A stretch of DNA of 64,000 nt from Bog-159 sp963707465 (GCA_963707465.1 CAVPQK010000015.1:1054001-1118000); one strand, 5' to 3'; shown: positions 17,467-26,853, counted from the stretch's first letter. The notes: generated by a model from the letters alone, not told the origin. Program-made: numbers and translations.

Positions 17467-18632
17467 ACCTCGCGGCAATTCAGGAAGAACTGCAAAAACA
17501 AAAGCTGGACGGGTGGTTGTTCTTCGACCATCATAAGCGCGATCCGCTGGCGTATCGCGTGTTGGGCTTTCAGCCGGCGTCGCACGTCACGCGGCGCTGG
17601 TATTACTGGATTCCGGCCACGGGCGAGCCGCGCGGCCTGGTGCATCGCATCGAGTCGGGCCGGCTGGATTCGCTGCCCGGCGAGAAGGTCCGCTATTCGA
17701 GCTGGAACGAGCAGACCGGCGGGCTGCGCGCGCTGGTGGGCGGCGCACGGCGCGTGGCCATGCAATATTCGCCCCTGTGCGCCATCCCTTACGTGGCCAT
17801 GGTGGACGCGGGGACCGTGGAGCTGGTGCGCAGCCTGGGCGTGGAGGTGGTGAGCTCGGCGGAGCTGATCCAGCACTTCGAGGCGCGCTGGTCGGCGGAG
17901 GCGCTCGAATCGCACCTGGAAGCGGGACGCCGCGTGGACCGGGTGCGGGCCGAGGCATTCCAGATGATTCGCGAAATCACGCGCGGCGGCGGCGCGGTGC
18001 AGGAGTTCGCGGTCGCGCAATTTGTGCGCGACGGGTTCGCCAACGCGGGCCTCTACGCGGAGGATGGGCCCATCGTGGGCGTCAACGCGAACGCCGCCAA
18101 TCCGCATTACGAGCCTTCGCCCGAGATCACGTCCGAAATTCGCGCGGGCGATCTGGTGCTGCTGGATATGTGGGCCAAGCTCAACCAGCCCGGCACGGTC
18201 TACTACGACATCACGTGGACGGGCTTCTGCGGCGACCGTCCCAGCGACGAGATGCTGAAGGTGTACGGGGTAGTGAGCGGCGCGCGCGATGCGGCCATTG
18301 CGCGGGTGCGCGACACGGTGGCGGCGGGCCGGGAGTTGCGCGGCTTCGAAGTGGACGATGCGGCGCGCGGATACATTTCGAGCCGCGGCTACGGCGAATA
18401 TTTCGTGCATCGCACCGGCCATTCGATCGGCGAGGAAGTGCACGGTAATGGCGCCAATATGGACAATCTGGAGACGCATGACGAGCGCCGCGTGGTGCCC
18501 TGGACCTGCTTTTCGATCGAGCCGGGCGTGTATCTGAAGGACTTCGGGATACGCTCGGAGGTGAATATGTTCGTGGGCGAGACGGAGGCGCGGGTTACGG
18601 GGGAGATGCAGGGGGAGTTGGTTATTTTGTAA
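17463..18632 (+). CDS. M24-family aminopeptidase (Xaa-Pro peptidase type)
   Basis: A 389-residue cytosolic metallopeptidase. An N-terminal creatinase-like domain runs to about residue 150. The pita-bread catalytic domain has metal ligands as expected: Asp in LVLLDMWAKL, Asp in VYYDITWTG, His in HRTGHSIGEEVHGNG, Glu in FSIEPGVY, and Glu in IRSEVNMF. Members remove N-terminal residues before proline or act on related dipeptides. The ATG lies in the ATGA overlap with the symporter gene, so the two are co-translated and may form an uptake-and-hydrolysis unit. Confidence 0.9.
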   Translation: MNLAAIQEELQKQKLDGWLFFDHHKRDPLAYRVLGFQPASHVTRRWYYWIPATGEPRGLVHRIESGRLDSLPGEKVRYSSWNEQTGGLRALVGGARRVAMQYSPLCAIPYVAMVDAGTVELVRSLGVEVVSSAELIQHFEARWSAEALESHLEAGRRVDRVRAEAFQMIREITRGGGAVQEFAVAQFVRDGFANAGLYAEDGPIVGVNANAANPHYEPSPEITSEIRAGDLVLLDMWAKLNQPGTVYYDITWTGFCGDRPSDEMLKVYGVVSGARDAAIARVRDTVAAGRELRGFEVDDAARGYISSRGYGEYFVHRTGHSIGEEVHGNGANMDNLETHDERRVVPWTCFSIEPGVYLKDFGIRSEVNMFVGETEARVTGEMQGELVIL

Positions 18633-18633
18633 G

Positions 18634-18675
18634 GCCCGCTGAAAGCCGGCTGCGGGCACGATTGCCCGCCCTCCA
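18634..18675 (+). repeat. Two-hairpin dispersed repeat, copy D
   Basis: It starts at the stop codon of the M24 gene: GCCCGCT-GAA-AGCCGGC, spacer TGC, GGGCA-CGAT-TGCCC, tail GCCCTCCA. One mismatch lies in the first stem. Spacer and second hairpin are nearly the same as in copy A. Confidence 0.85.
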
Positions 18676-18732
18676 GTGCGACGTATCGGCGGCGATCATA
18701 AGCTGCGTGTTCGCTGTAAGCTACCATGAGCT

Positions 18733-21330
18733 TTGGCGCATCAACCGCGACTTTTCCTGATCGACTCGTTCGGATTCATTTTCCGCGCGTACCACGCGCG
18801 CGCGCGTAGCGCCGCGCCTCCCATGCGCACCAGCGCGGGGCTTTCCACCGAGGCCGTGTACATCTTCAACAACATGCTGCGCAAGCTGGCCAAGAGCTAC
18901 GCGCCGGAGTACATCGCTGCCGTGTTCGAGAGCGGCGCGCCGGTGGCGCGGATGGCCGAGTTCGCCGAGTACAAGGCGAATCGCACGGAGATGCCCCCGG
19001 ACCTGGGCGAACAAATCCCGCACATCCGGCGCGTGCTGGACGCCATGCGGATTCCGATTCTGGAGTATGCGGGATTCGAAGCCGACGACGTCATTGGCGC
19101 GATCGCGCGGCGCGCGGAGAAGGCCGGCATCGAGGTGGTGATCGTCTCGAGCGACAAAGACATGATGCAGATCGTCAGCGAGCGGGTCTCCATGCTGAAT
19201 CCCGCCAAGGACGACGAATGGTACGGGCCGGAGAAGGTCAAAGAGTTCCTGGGTGTGCTGCCGGCGCAGGTGCCGGACCTGTTCGCGCTGAAGGGCGACG
19301 CCATCGACAACATACCGGGCGCGCCGGGGATTGGCGACAAGGGCGCGCGCGACCTGATCGAGCGGTTCGGTTCGGTGGAAGCGGCCATCGAGCGCGCCGG
19401 CGAGGTGGAGCGCAAGATGTACCGCGAGAGCCTGCAGAACAACGTCGAGCGCATCCTGATGAGCAAGCGCCTCGCGACCATCGATACGGCGGTGCCCATC
19501 GAATTCGATCTGGAGACGGTGCGAGCGCACGAACCGGACCAGGAGGTGCTGAAGCAGGTTTATAAGGATCTGGAGTTTCATAGCCTGCTGAAGGAAATGG
19601 GCCCCAGCGAAGACACGCGCGTACGCGATTATCAGGCGCTGGATTCGGCTGCGGCGGTCGCGGAATGGCTGCGAACGATTCCCGCGGACGCGCCCGTGGC
19701 CGTGGCTATCGCCGAATCGAACAACGGCGAATTTACCCTCGACGTGACTCCCGCGACTATCGGCATGGCGTGGAAATCCGGCGAAGGGCGCTCGGCACCG
19801 CTCGCGCCAGGCTCGTCGATCGAGGCACTGAAACCGTGGCTCGAAGATGCGGCGCGGCCCAAAATCGCGTGCGACGTGAAGTCCACGCTGCTGGCGCTCG
19901 ACAAAATGGGCATTCAGGGAGCCGGGTTCGAGCACGACATCATGTTGTACGCCTTCCTGCTGGACGCCGATCCCTCGGGCTGCCCGTTGGAGGAGCAGGC
20001 GCGCCGCCGGTTGGACCTTAAGCTGGGCGCGGCCCCCGAGCAGCACGCCGACATTGCCCTGGACACCTACAAGGTGCTGCGACCGGCGGTCGCCGAGCGC
20101 GGCATCGAGAAGCTGTACGCGGAAATCGAACTGCCGCTGGCGCGGGTGCTGGCGCGCATGGAGCGCGCGGGCGTGCGGATCGACGGGGCCGAACTGGGGC
20201 GGCTGTCGGAACTGATGGAGCGCGACATCGCGCGGCTGACCGGCGAGGTCCATGCGCTGGCGGGCAAGCCGTTCAACATCAGCTCGCCGCAACAATTAGG
20301 ACGGATTCTGTTTGAGGATCTGAAGCTGCCCGCGCCCTTCAAATACGGCAAGGGCAAGACCATTTCGACGGCGGCGGACGTGCTGGAGGAGCTGGCGGCC
20401 GAGCACGAGATCGTGCGAAAGGTGCTCGAATACCGGCAGCTCACCAAGCTGAAGGGAACTTATGTCGACGCCCTGCCCGCGCTGATCGATGCGCAGACCG
20501 GGCGGCTGCACACCAGCTTCAACCAGGCCGGCGCGGCCACCGGCAGGCTGTCGTCCTCGAACCCGAACCTGCAGAACATCCCCATCCGCACCGAGTTGGG
20601 GCGCGAAATCCGCGCCGCGTTCGTGCCGCGCGCTGGCTGGAAACTGATCGTGGCGGATTACTCCCAGATCGAGTTGCGGCTGCTGGCGCACATGTCGCGC
20701 GACGCAGTGCTGGTGGAGGCGTTCCGCAACGGCGAAGACATCCACACGCGAACGGCCGCGGAAGTGATGGGCGTGCCACCGCTGATGGTGACGCCGGAGG
20801 CGCGGCGCAACGCCAAGGCGGTGAATTTCGGCATCGTGTACGGCATCAGCCCGTTTGGCTTGGCCGCGCAGTTGGGCATCACACAGCGCGAGGCGCAAGC
20901 GTACATCGAGAGCTATTTCGCGCGCTACGCGGGCGTGCGTAAATTCATCGAAGCCACTAAAGCGGAAGTGCGGCGCACGGGCGTGACGCGCACGCTGTTG
21001 GGCCGCGAGCGGCCCATCCCGGACATCAACAGCCGCAATCCGAACGCGCGCGGGTTCGCGGAACGCACGGCGGTAAATTCTCCGCTGCAAGGAACCGCGG
21101 CGGACCTGATCAAGCTGGCCATGGTGCGCATCGATCGCGAAATGGAACGGCGGGCCGGCCAGGCGGCGATGCTGCTACAGGTGCATGACGAATTGGTGTT
21201 CGAGGCGCCGGCGGAAGAGGCGGCAGAGGTGGCGGCGCTGGCGAAGCGGGAGATGGAGCAAGTCTACCGGCTGGAAGTACCGTTGCTGGTGGACGTGGGG
21301 ATTGGGGACAACTGGCGCGACGCGAAGTAG
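18733..21330 (+). CDS. polA: DNA polymerase I
   Basis: An 865-residue repair and Okazaki-processing polymerase. The 5'-3' nuclease domain covers residues 1-290 (LFLIDSFGFIFRAYHA at the start, GFEADDVIGAIA, DVSSDKDMMQ-like SSDKDMMQIV). The polymerase domain shows motif A DYSQIELRLLAHMSRD, motif B RRNAKAVNFGIVYG and motif C LLQVHDELVFEAP. The middle domain keeps the exonuclease fold in outline, but the expected Asp-x-Glu of motif I reads AIAES and the Asp of motif II is a Thr, so proofreading is probably lost. Start is TTG 18733; the ATG at 18726 is out of frame. Confidence 0.95.
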   Translation: MAHQPRLFLIDSFGFIFRAYHARARSAAPPMRTSAGLSTEAVYIFNNMLRKLAKSYAPEYIAAVFESGAPVARMAEFAEYKANRTEMPPDLGEQIPHIRRVLDAMRIPILEYAGFEADDVIGAIARRAEKAGIEVVIVSSDKDMMQIVSERVSMLNPAKDDEWYGPEKVKEFLGVLPAQVPDLFALKGDAIDNIPGAPGIGDKGARDLIERFGSVEAAIERAGEVERKMYRESLQNNVERILMSKRLATIDTAVPIEFDLETVRAHEPDQEVLKQVYKDLEFHSLLKEMGPSEDTRVRDYQALDSAAAVAEWLRTIPADAPVAVAIAESNNGEFTLDVTPATIGMAWKSGEGRSAPLAPGSSIEALKPWLEDAARPKIACDVKSTLLALDKMGIQGAGFEHDIMLYAFLLDADPSGCPLEEQARRRLDLKLGAAPEQHADIALDTYKVLRPAVAERGIEKLYAEIELPLARVLARMERAGVRIDGAELGRLSELMERDIARLTGEVHALAGKPFNISSPQQLGRILFEDLKLPAPFKYGKGKTISTAADVLEELAAEHEIVRKVLEYRQLTKLKGTYVDALPALIDAQTGRLHTSFNQAGAATGRLSSSNPNLQNIPIRTELGREIRAAFVPRAGWKLIVADYSQIELRLLAHMSRDAVLVEAFRNGEDIHTRTAAEVMGVPPLMVTPEARRNAKAVNFGIVYGISPFGLAAQLGITQREAQAYIESYFARYAGVRKFIEATKAEVRRTGVTRTLLGRERPIPDINSRNPNARGFAERTAVNSPLQGTAADLIKLAMVRIDREMERRAGQAAMLLQVHDELVFEAPAEEAAEVAALAKREMEQVYRLEVPLLVDVGIGDNWRDAK

Positions 21331-21344
21331 GCGCGGCTCTTCCA

Positions 21345-21953
21345 TTGCCGAAGAAAAAGAATATCCGCAAGAAGAAAGCCAGTGCGCAGAGGGGATCGAA
21401 GACCACCAAAAGCGGTCCGAAGTCGATACCGGGCGGCATCCCAGTAGACCGGAGGACTCACTGGGGGAGGAATGCCTGGGGGATCGTGGTCGCACTCAGT
21501 GCGGTCGCGTCGTTAACGGGTCTTCTGGTTCTGAAGCCCACCGTAGGGATTGGCATGCCCCGGTATCTTGATGAATCGGATCCTTTCTCCGCTCGCTTCG
21601 ATGTGATCAATCATAGCGGTCTTTTCTCGATAAGGGATGTCCAGATCATATGTGGCCTAAATAATGTGGTGACTGACCGGAACATCGGATTTTACCGTTC
21701 GGCGGTAGACGACCGTAGAAATTATCGTTACGAATCGATCGCGCCGGGGGAGACGGTCACGGTGCCGTGCCCGCTGCGAACAACTGTTCGCCTCCCGGGA
21801 AGTATAAGGTCCGCTAACGTAACTCTGTGGGTGGAGTAGAAGGGGCCGTTTTGGCCGAAGGTACTCAGCGCGAGGCAAATGTTCGTTGGGGAGAGAGATG
21901 CTAAGGGCAATCTGCAATGGAGTGGCAGGCCCCTGAGCAGCCGGGCGGAGTGA
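21345..21953 (+). pseudogene. Membrane-anchored unknown protein with in-frame stop
   Basis: The open part (TTG 21345 to TAG 21837-21839) gives 164 residues: a Lys-rich cytoplasmic tail, one membrane helix (AWGIVVALSAVASLTGLLVL) and a periplasmic domain. After the TAG the same frame stays open for another 37 codons to TGA 21951. The text is protein-like (KGPFWPKVLSARQMFVGERD, then GNLQWSGRPL). The simplest reading is a nonsense mutation that cuts off the last fifth of the protein. The truncated product may still be made. No family is recognised. Confidence 0.65.
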
Positions 21954-21979
21954 GGCGACCAGAGCGAGGCCGCCGGAGA

Positions 21980-22383
21980 TCAATTGGTCGCGTCGTCGAG
22001 TTTCGCGAACAACTCGCCGAAATCCACGCGGCCAGCCAATTCGGCCTCGACGATGAGATCGGGCCGGTGGAGACGGTCGCGGTCAGCCACCTGGAGGCGA
22101 TGGCGGTACGGGCTGGGGACCCAAATGTGCTGGACGCCGAACTTCAGATAATCGGCGATCTTTTCCAGCATGTCGGCTGGCTCGTCGTCCGGGGATAGAA
22201 TCTCGATAACGAGATGGGGCGGATGGCTCGCGGGGGCGAGAGCAAGTCCAATCAGGAAGTGCAGCCGGCTGTGCCGCCGTTCACCCACGTGGCGCTCCAG
22301 CAACGCCCATCCACGTACTCCACGTCCGGGTGGTAGCTGGTGCCCACGTTTTCTTCCACCGGCACGCTAGTCGTCGCTGCCAT
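21980..22383 (-). pseudogene. Broken Uma2-family (DUF820) nuclease-fold gene
   Basis: Reading from ATG 22383 gives MAATTSVPVEENVGTSYHP and VEYVDGR, the usual Uma2 N-terminus. Near 22310 the reading frame must shift to continue as LERHVGERRHSRLHFLIGLALA. The middle, which normally carries the first catalytic strands, is missing before PHLVIEILSPDDEPADMLEKI, the family core with Glu and Asp. The end carries WVPSPYRHRLQVAD. Uma2 proteins have a PD-(D/E)XK fold and unknown roles, often in large paralog sets. A frameshift plus an internal deletion make this copy non-functional. Confidence 0.8.
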
Positions 22384-22670
22384 CGAACGCCCAATTTTAG
22401 CACCGCGATCCGGCCACGCGCGACGGCGCCAAACCAAGCTTCCTTTTCTTATCCATTTAATGCCCAATTTCTATTGCCAAAAAAGTCCCCTTGTAACTCC
22501 GGCCTCCGGCAATTCTGCTATCCACCCCGTCGATTCAGCCCAAACGAGGGTGTTGATCAAATAAAGTTGCCCTTGGTTAATAATAAGTATTGAACTTGAA
22601 ATTCTTTCGGGATATCATAATCGAGTTGACGGTTAATTATCTGCTTGGCCAGGGGAGGTTCATAGTTCCA
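22384..22670. other. AT-rich gap without a recognised gene
   Basis: This stretch is clearly richer in A and T than its neighbours, particularly 22440-22640. I see no convincing coding frame, tRNA or repeat in it. AGGGGAGG at 22651-22658 precedes ATG 22671 and acts as ribosome-binding site for the next gene. The composition suggests promoter region or imported DNA. Confidence 0.5.
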
Positions 22671-23072
22671 ATGGTTAACGAATCGGTAACTCTTGAGTTA
22701 GCAAATTTCGAGTTGGCGAGCTTTGGCGAGGTGCTTTACGCCTTCAGCGCCCTGCGTTCGACGTCCGGACACCGGCGGGGGGCGCGCGCTACTACGGAGT
22801 TGCTCCCTTGGGAAGCCTTACCCGGCGTTGCGCCGGAGTGCGACGCTCCCCCGGAACCGCGACGAGCGGCACCCGCGCCACATGTGGATTCCGTTCCGCG
22901 GCCCCAAACGGCCAAATCCCGGCGCGCATCCGGAAGGTGCCATTGCGGCCAGTGCCGCAACTGCCAGGAAAACGCGCGCTGGGAACGGATCTTTCAGGAG
23001 AAGTTCGCCAATTCGGATTATTATCACCACGACATCCGCGTTCGTTACGCCTCCCCGTTGAGCAGCGTCTAA
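22671..23072 (+). CDS. Small Cys-motif protein of unknown function
   Basis: A 133-residue protein. ATG 22671 is favoured over the upstream TTG 22590 by a purine-rich ribosome-binding site. The first 45 residues are helical. The middle is Pro/Ala/Arg-rich and probably disordered. The C-terminal module is striking: CHCGQCRNCQENARWERIF, then QEKFANSDYY and VRYASPLSSV. CxCxxCxxC is a likely metal site. I recall similar short C-terminal modules in acidobacterial hypotheticals, but no function is known to me. It stands alone. Confidence 0.65.
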   Translation: MVNESVTLELANFELASFGEVLYAFSALRSTSGHRRGARATTELLPWEALPGVAPECDAPPEPRRAAPAPHVDSVPRPQTAKSRRASGRCHCGQCRNCQENARWERIFQEKFANSDYYHHDIRVRYASPLSSV

Positions 23073-23112
23073 ACGCAACCGCCGTGACCGCCGTGCCGCC
23101 TATACTGGGTAC

Positions 23113-23616
23113 ATGGCAACCGCAATCAAACTCGTCGAACCTGCGCAAGATGAATTCTTAGCTGACCTGGAGAAACGCTCCAACCGCCCCAATCATTTCT
23201 TTCGCACCATGGCTAACCGGCCCGAAGTCTTGAAAAACTTCGTGCCGTTCTATGGCTCCGTCGCGGGCCCAGGGTCCGTGGACCGGCGCACGAAGGAACT
23301 CGTTTACCTGACCGTGTCGTACACCAACCAATGCGCCTATTGCACGGCCGCGCACACCGCATCGGGGCGCAAGGCGGGCATTACGGAAGAGGAGATGCGC
23401 GCCCTCCAGGCCGGGCAGGATGGCGGCTTTAGCGCCTCCGAACAGGCCGCGATTCAGTATGCCCGCGAACTGACGCGCACGGCGGATGGCGCCCAGACCC
23501 GCGCGGCGCTCAACGAGCATTACAACGACGAGCAGATCGTCGAGATCACCCTGCTTGCCGCGTTGGCAAACTTCACCAACCGGTTCAATAACGGGCTGGA
23601 CCTGTTGCCCGAGTGA
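23113..23616 (+). CDS. AhpD-like carboxymuconolactone decarboxylase-family protein
   Basis: A 167-residue all-helical protein of the CMD/AhpD-like family. The redox motif CAYCTAAHTASGRKAG carries CxxC and the following His, the pattern of AhpD-type peroxidase partners. The two cysteines are expected to cycle between thiol and disulfide in peroxide or reactive-species defence. Length is typical for peroxidase-related CMD proteins. It lies seven bases before the methyltransferase gene, so both may be transcribed together, with no obvious link in function. Confidence 0.9.
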   Translation: MATAIKLVEPAQDEFLADLEKRSNRPNHFFRTMANRPEVLKNFVPFYGSVAGPGSVDRRTKELVYLTVSYTNQCAYCTAAHTASGRKAGITEEEMRALQAGQDGGFSASEQAAIQYARELTRTADGAQTRAALNEHYNDEQIVEITLLAALANFTNRFNNGLDLLPE

Positions 23617-23622
23617 GGCCCG

Positions 23623-24339
23623 ATGGCCATCCTGAGCGGCATCAATCCCATACTGGAGAGCTTGAAAGCGGGCCGCCCGCTGGATCGAATTCTGATCGCC
23701 AAGGGCGCCGCCGGGCCGCGCTTGCAGGAGATCATCGACCTGGCGCGCCGAGGGTCCGTGTCCGTGCGGTTCGAGGAGCGTAGCGGGCTCGACCGGCTGG
23801 CGGGCACGCCCGCGCACCAGGGTGTGGTCGCCATGGGCGCGCCGCAACGCTATTCCGAACTGGACGATGTCGCGCCCGCGGCGCAATTGTTGGTAGTGCT
23901 GGATGGCGTGGAAGATCCGCACAACCTGGGCGCCATTGTCCGCACGGCGCACGCCGCGGGCGCGGGAGCCGTGGTGATTCCGGAACGGCGCGCGGTGGGG
24001 CTTACCGACGTAGTCGCGAAGGCCGCCGCCGGAGCGCTCGAGTACCTTCCGGTGGTGCGCGCCACCAACATCAATCGCACGCTTGAACAGTTGAAGGAGA
24101 TGGGCTATTGGATCTACGGCCTGGACGAGCGGGGCGCCGAAGCGTACGATGCGGCCGGCTACAACGCACCCACCGTTCTGGTATTCGGCGGCGAAGGCAA
24201 AGGCCTGCACGAGCAGGTGCGCAAGCATTGCGACGTGCTGGTGCGCATACCGATGGAAGGGCACATTCCGTCATTGAACGTGTCCGTGGCTGCCGGCATC
24301 GTGCTGTTCGAGTGTAAACGGCGGTGCCGCGCCACATAG
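23623..24339 (+). CDS. rlmB: SpoU/TrmH-family rRNA 2'-O-methyltransferase, RlmB-like
   Basis: A 238-residue knotted methyltransferase that uses S-adenosylmethionine. A substrate-binding N-terminal domain (GINPILESLKAG) covers about residues 1-75. The three SpoU motifs follow in order: DGVEDPHNLGAIVRTAHAAG, FGGEGKGLHEQV, and IPMEGHIPSLNVSVAAGI. This layout fits RlmB, which methylates G2251 of 23S rRNA. Other TrmH paralogs modify tRNA, and the sequence alone does not settle the site. Length is normal. Confidence 0.88.
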   Translation: MAILSGINPILESLKAGRPLDRILIAKGAAGPRLQEIIDLARRGSVSVRFEERSGLDRLAGTPAHQGVVAMGAPQRYSELDDVAPAAQLLVVLDGVEDPHNLGAIVRTAHAAGAGAVVIPERRAVGLTDVVAKAAAGALEYLPVVRATNINRTLEQLKEMGYWIYGLDERGAEAYDAAGYNAPTVLVFGGEGKGLHEQVRKHCDVLVRIPMEGHIPSLNVSVAAGIVLFECKRRCRAT

Positions 24340-24354
24340 TAGAATCAAGTGTCT

Positions 24355-26019
24355 ATGCGCAAACTGGTGTGGTTCGCTTGGCTGGCCCTGACTCTGCCCG
24401 GGTGGAGCGCACAGCCGGTCCATGCGCGGCACGCCATGGTGGTAACGGTGGAACAGCACGCCACCGATGCTGGAGCCGCGGTGCTGAAAGCGGGCGGCAA
24501 CGCGGTAGACGCAGCCGTAGCGGTGGGCTTCGCGCTGGCGGTGACGCATCCCTCGGCGGGAAACATTGGCGGGGGCGGATTCATGCTGGTGCGTTTTGCG
24601 GATGGCCGCTCCACCTTCCTCGATTTTCGCGAGCGGGCGCCCGGCAAAGCCTCGCGCAATATGTATCTGGACGCCTCCGGCAAGGCCACCAAGGACAGCG
24701 TGAGCGGTTATCGCGCGGCCGGTGTTCCCGGTTCGGTACGCGGCTTCGAGTACGCCTCGAAAAAGTATGGCCGCAAGCCCTGGGCGGAAGTGCTGGCGCC
24801 TGCGGTGGCGCTGGCCGAAAAAGGCTTCCCGGTTTCCTACGGGCTGGCGAAATCGCTCGGCGGTTCGTCCCGTCTGGCGCAGTTCCCGGAATCGAAGCGC
24901 ATCTTTCTACGCGACGGCAAGCCCTACGAAGCCGGCGAAACGTTCGTGCAACCGGAACTGGCGCGCACGCTGCAGCGGATCCGGGAGCAAGGCGCGCGCG
25001 ATTTTTATGAGGGCGAGACGGCGCACCTGCTGGCCGCGGACATGGAGCGGCATGGCGGCGTCATCACGCTGGCCGACCTCAAGGAGTATGCCGTCGTGGA
25101 ACGTACGCCGCTGACGGGAACTTATCGCGGGTATGACATTATTACCGCGCCCCCGCCAAGTTCCGGCGGACCCGGCATCCTGCAGATGCTGGGCGTGCTG
25201 GAAGGCTCCGGATATGAGAAATCGGGCGCGGGATCGGCGGCCGAACTGCACTATCTGGCGGAAACCATGCGGCGGTATTTCGCCGATCGCGCGGTGTCCA
25301 TGGGGGACCCAGACTTCGTGAAGGTGCCGCTGGCCAGCCTGCTCGACCCGGCGTATATTGCGCAACTGCGAAAATCGATCGATCCGGAGCACGCCACGCC
25401 CAGCGCGCAGATTCACGCCGGCGTCAAGGCGCCGGGTTCCGAGAGCAGCGAAACCACGCATTACTCAATCGTGGACGCGGAGGGCAACGCGGTCGCGGTC
25501 ACTTACACGCTCAACTTAGGATACGGCAATGGCGTGACGGTCCCGAGACTTGGTTTCCTGCTCAACGACGAGATGGACGATTTCGCCGCAAAGCCGGGCG
25601 AGGCCAACGCCTTCGGCCTGGTGCAGGGCGAAGCCAACGCTATTCAACCGCGCAAACGCCCGCTCTCATCGATGACTCCTACCATCGTGACGCGCGCCGG
25701 TAAGCTCGACCTGGTGCTGGGCACGCCCGGCGGACCCACCATTATTAACAGCGTTCTGGAAGTGCTCGTCAACGTAGTGGATTTCGGAATGAATGTGCAG
25801 GACGCTGTCGACTTTCCGCGCATTCACCACCAATGGCTGCCGGACCAGATCGTGATGGAGCGGGGCTTCTCGCCCGACACCATCGCGCTGCTGAAGGCCC
25901 GCGGACACCAGGTGCGTATGGTCGACGGCTTCGGCGAAGTGGCCGCGATTCAGGCGCGCGACGGATGGCTGCAAGGCGCGGCCGATCCGCGCACCGAGGG
26001 CACGGCCAAAGGATTTTAG
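24355..26019 (+). CDS. ggt: Gamma-glutamyltranspeptidase
   Basis: A 554-residue N-terminal nucleophile hydrolase that breaks the gamma-glutamyl bond of glutathione and related peptides in the periplasm. A signal peptide (MRKLVWFAWLALTLPGWSA) is followed by the large subunit, with GGNAVDAAVAVGFAL and GGGGFMLVR. Autocleavage should expose Thr368 in ETTHYSIVD. The small subunit contains GFLLNDEMDDF and GKLDLVLGTPGGPTI. GTG 24349 could also start; ATG 24355 gives the cleaner signal peptide. It is followed one base later by the isomerase-like gene. Confidence 0.95.
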   Translation: MRKLVWFAWLALTLPGWSAQPVHARHAMVVTVEQHATDAGAAVLKAGGNAVDAAVAVGFALAVTHPSAGNIGGGGFMLVRFADGRSTFLDFRERAPGKASRNMYLDASGKATKDSVSGYRAAGVPGSVRGFEYASKKYGRKPWAEVLAPAVALAEKGFPVSYGLAKSLGGSSRLAQFPESKRIFLRDGKPYEAGETFVQPELARTLQRIREQGARDFYEGETAHLLAADMERHGGVITLADLKEYAVVERTPLTGTYRGYDIITAPPPSSGGPGILQMLGVLEGSGYEKSGAGSAAELHYLAETMRRYFADRAVSMGDPDFVKVPLASLLDPAYIAQLRKSIDPEHATPSAQIHAGVKAPGSESSETTHYSIVDAEGNAVAVTYTLNLGYGNGVTVPRLGFLLNDEMDDFAAKPGEANAFGLVQGEANAIQPRKRPLSSMTPTIVTRAGKLDLVLGTPGGPTIINSVLEVLVNVVDFGMNVQDAVDFPRIHHQWLPDQIVMERGFSPDTIALLKARGHQVRMVDGFGEVAAIQARDGWLQGAADPRTEGTAKGF

Positions 26020-26020
26020 G

Positions 26021-26845
26021 ATGCAGCACGTTCTTTCCACGCACCTGTTCGTCGGTCACCGGCTGACGGTTGCGCAGCTCGACAAGATTCAGCACGCGGG
26101 GATCCCGGCCGTGGAGATCTTCTGCGCGCGGCAGCATCTGGATTACCGCGATCGCGCGCAGATCGCCGAATTGGGCCACTGGTTTCGCGACTCGGACTTG
26201 AAGCTCCATTCCATCCACGCGCCCATGTACAACGACGAATTTTGGGGCCGCTCCGGGCCGCAATCCGTGATCACGATCACCGAGCCGGTGAAGGGCAAGC
26301 GCCTGGAAATGGTGGATGAGATCAAACGCGCGCTGGAAATCGCCGAGACGATTCCCTTCAAATATATGGTTCAGCATATCGGCGTCTCCGGCCAGGAATT
26401 TTCCGAGCGGGCCGTGGACGCGGCCTTTTCGGCGCTGGAGCAGATCAGCCTTTTCGCGCGCCAGCGGGGCGTCGAAGTATTGCTGGAAAACATCCCCAAC
26501 GCGCTTTCGAGCGCCGAACGCCTGATGATTTTCCTGGAGCTGACGCATCTGGATTTGAACTTCGTCTTCGACGTCGGACACGCGCACTTCGGTGAAGGCG
26601 TGGAGGCGGCCTTTGAGGTGATGAAAAACCGCATCCGCTCCACGCATATCCACGACAACGATGGCAAGGCGGACCTGCACCTGTTTCCGCTGGTGGCCGA
26701 AGGCGGGAGCATCGACTGGAAGACTACTATGGACCTGCTGCGGACGCGCGCGGACCAGTATCCGCTGCTGTTGGAGCTGAAAGAGGCGCCGGGATTTACG
26801 CTGGCCACCGCAGCGGAAGTTTTCGAACGATTGGAGGATTTGTGA
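26021..26845 (+). CDS. Sugar phosphate isomerase/epimerase-like TIM barrel
   Basis: A 274-residue protein of the xylose-isomerase-like/AP endonuclease 2 superfamily, a TIM barrel with a divalent metal. Motifs: GIPAVEIFC on strand 1, LKLHSIHAPMYND on strand 2, VLLENIPNA with the metal Glu, LNFVFDVGHAHFGEG with Asp and His, STHIHDNDGKADLHLFP with His and Asp, and LLLELKEA with the last Glu. Many members act on sugars, others on inositol derivatives; substrate is unknown. It follows ggt by one base and is probably in one transcript with it. Confidence 0.9.
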   Translation: MQHVLSTHLFVGHRLTVAQLDKIQHAGIPAVEIFCARQHLDYRDRAQIAELGHWFRDSDLKLHSIHAPMYNDEFWGRSGPQSVITITEPVKGKRLEMVDEIKRALEIAETIPFKYMVQHIGVSGQEFSERAVDAAFSALEQISLFARQRGVEVLLENIPNALSSAERLMIFLELTHLDLNFVFDVGHAHFGEGVEAAFEVMKNRIRSTHIHDNDGKADLHLFPLVAEGGSIDWKTTMDLLRTRADQYPLLLELKEAPGFTLATAAEVFERLEDL

Positions 26846-26853
26846 AGGCTTTG

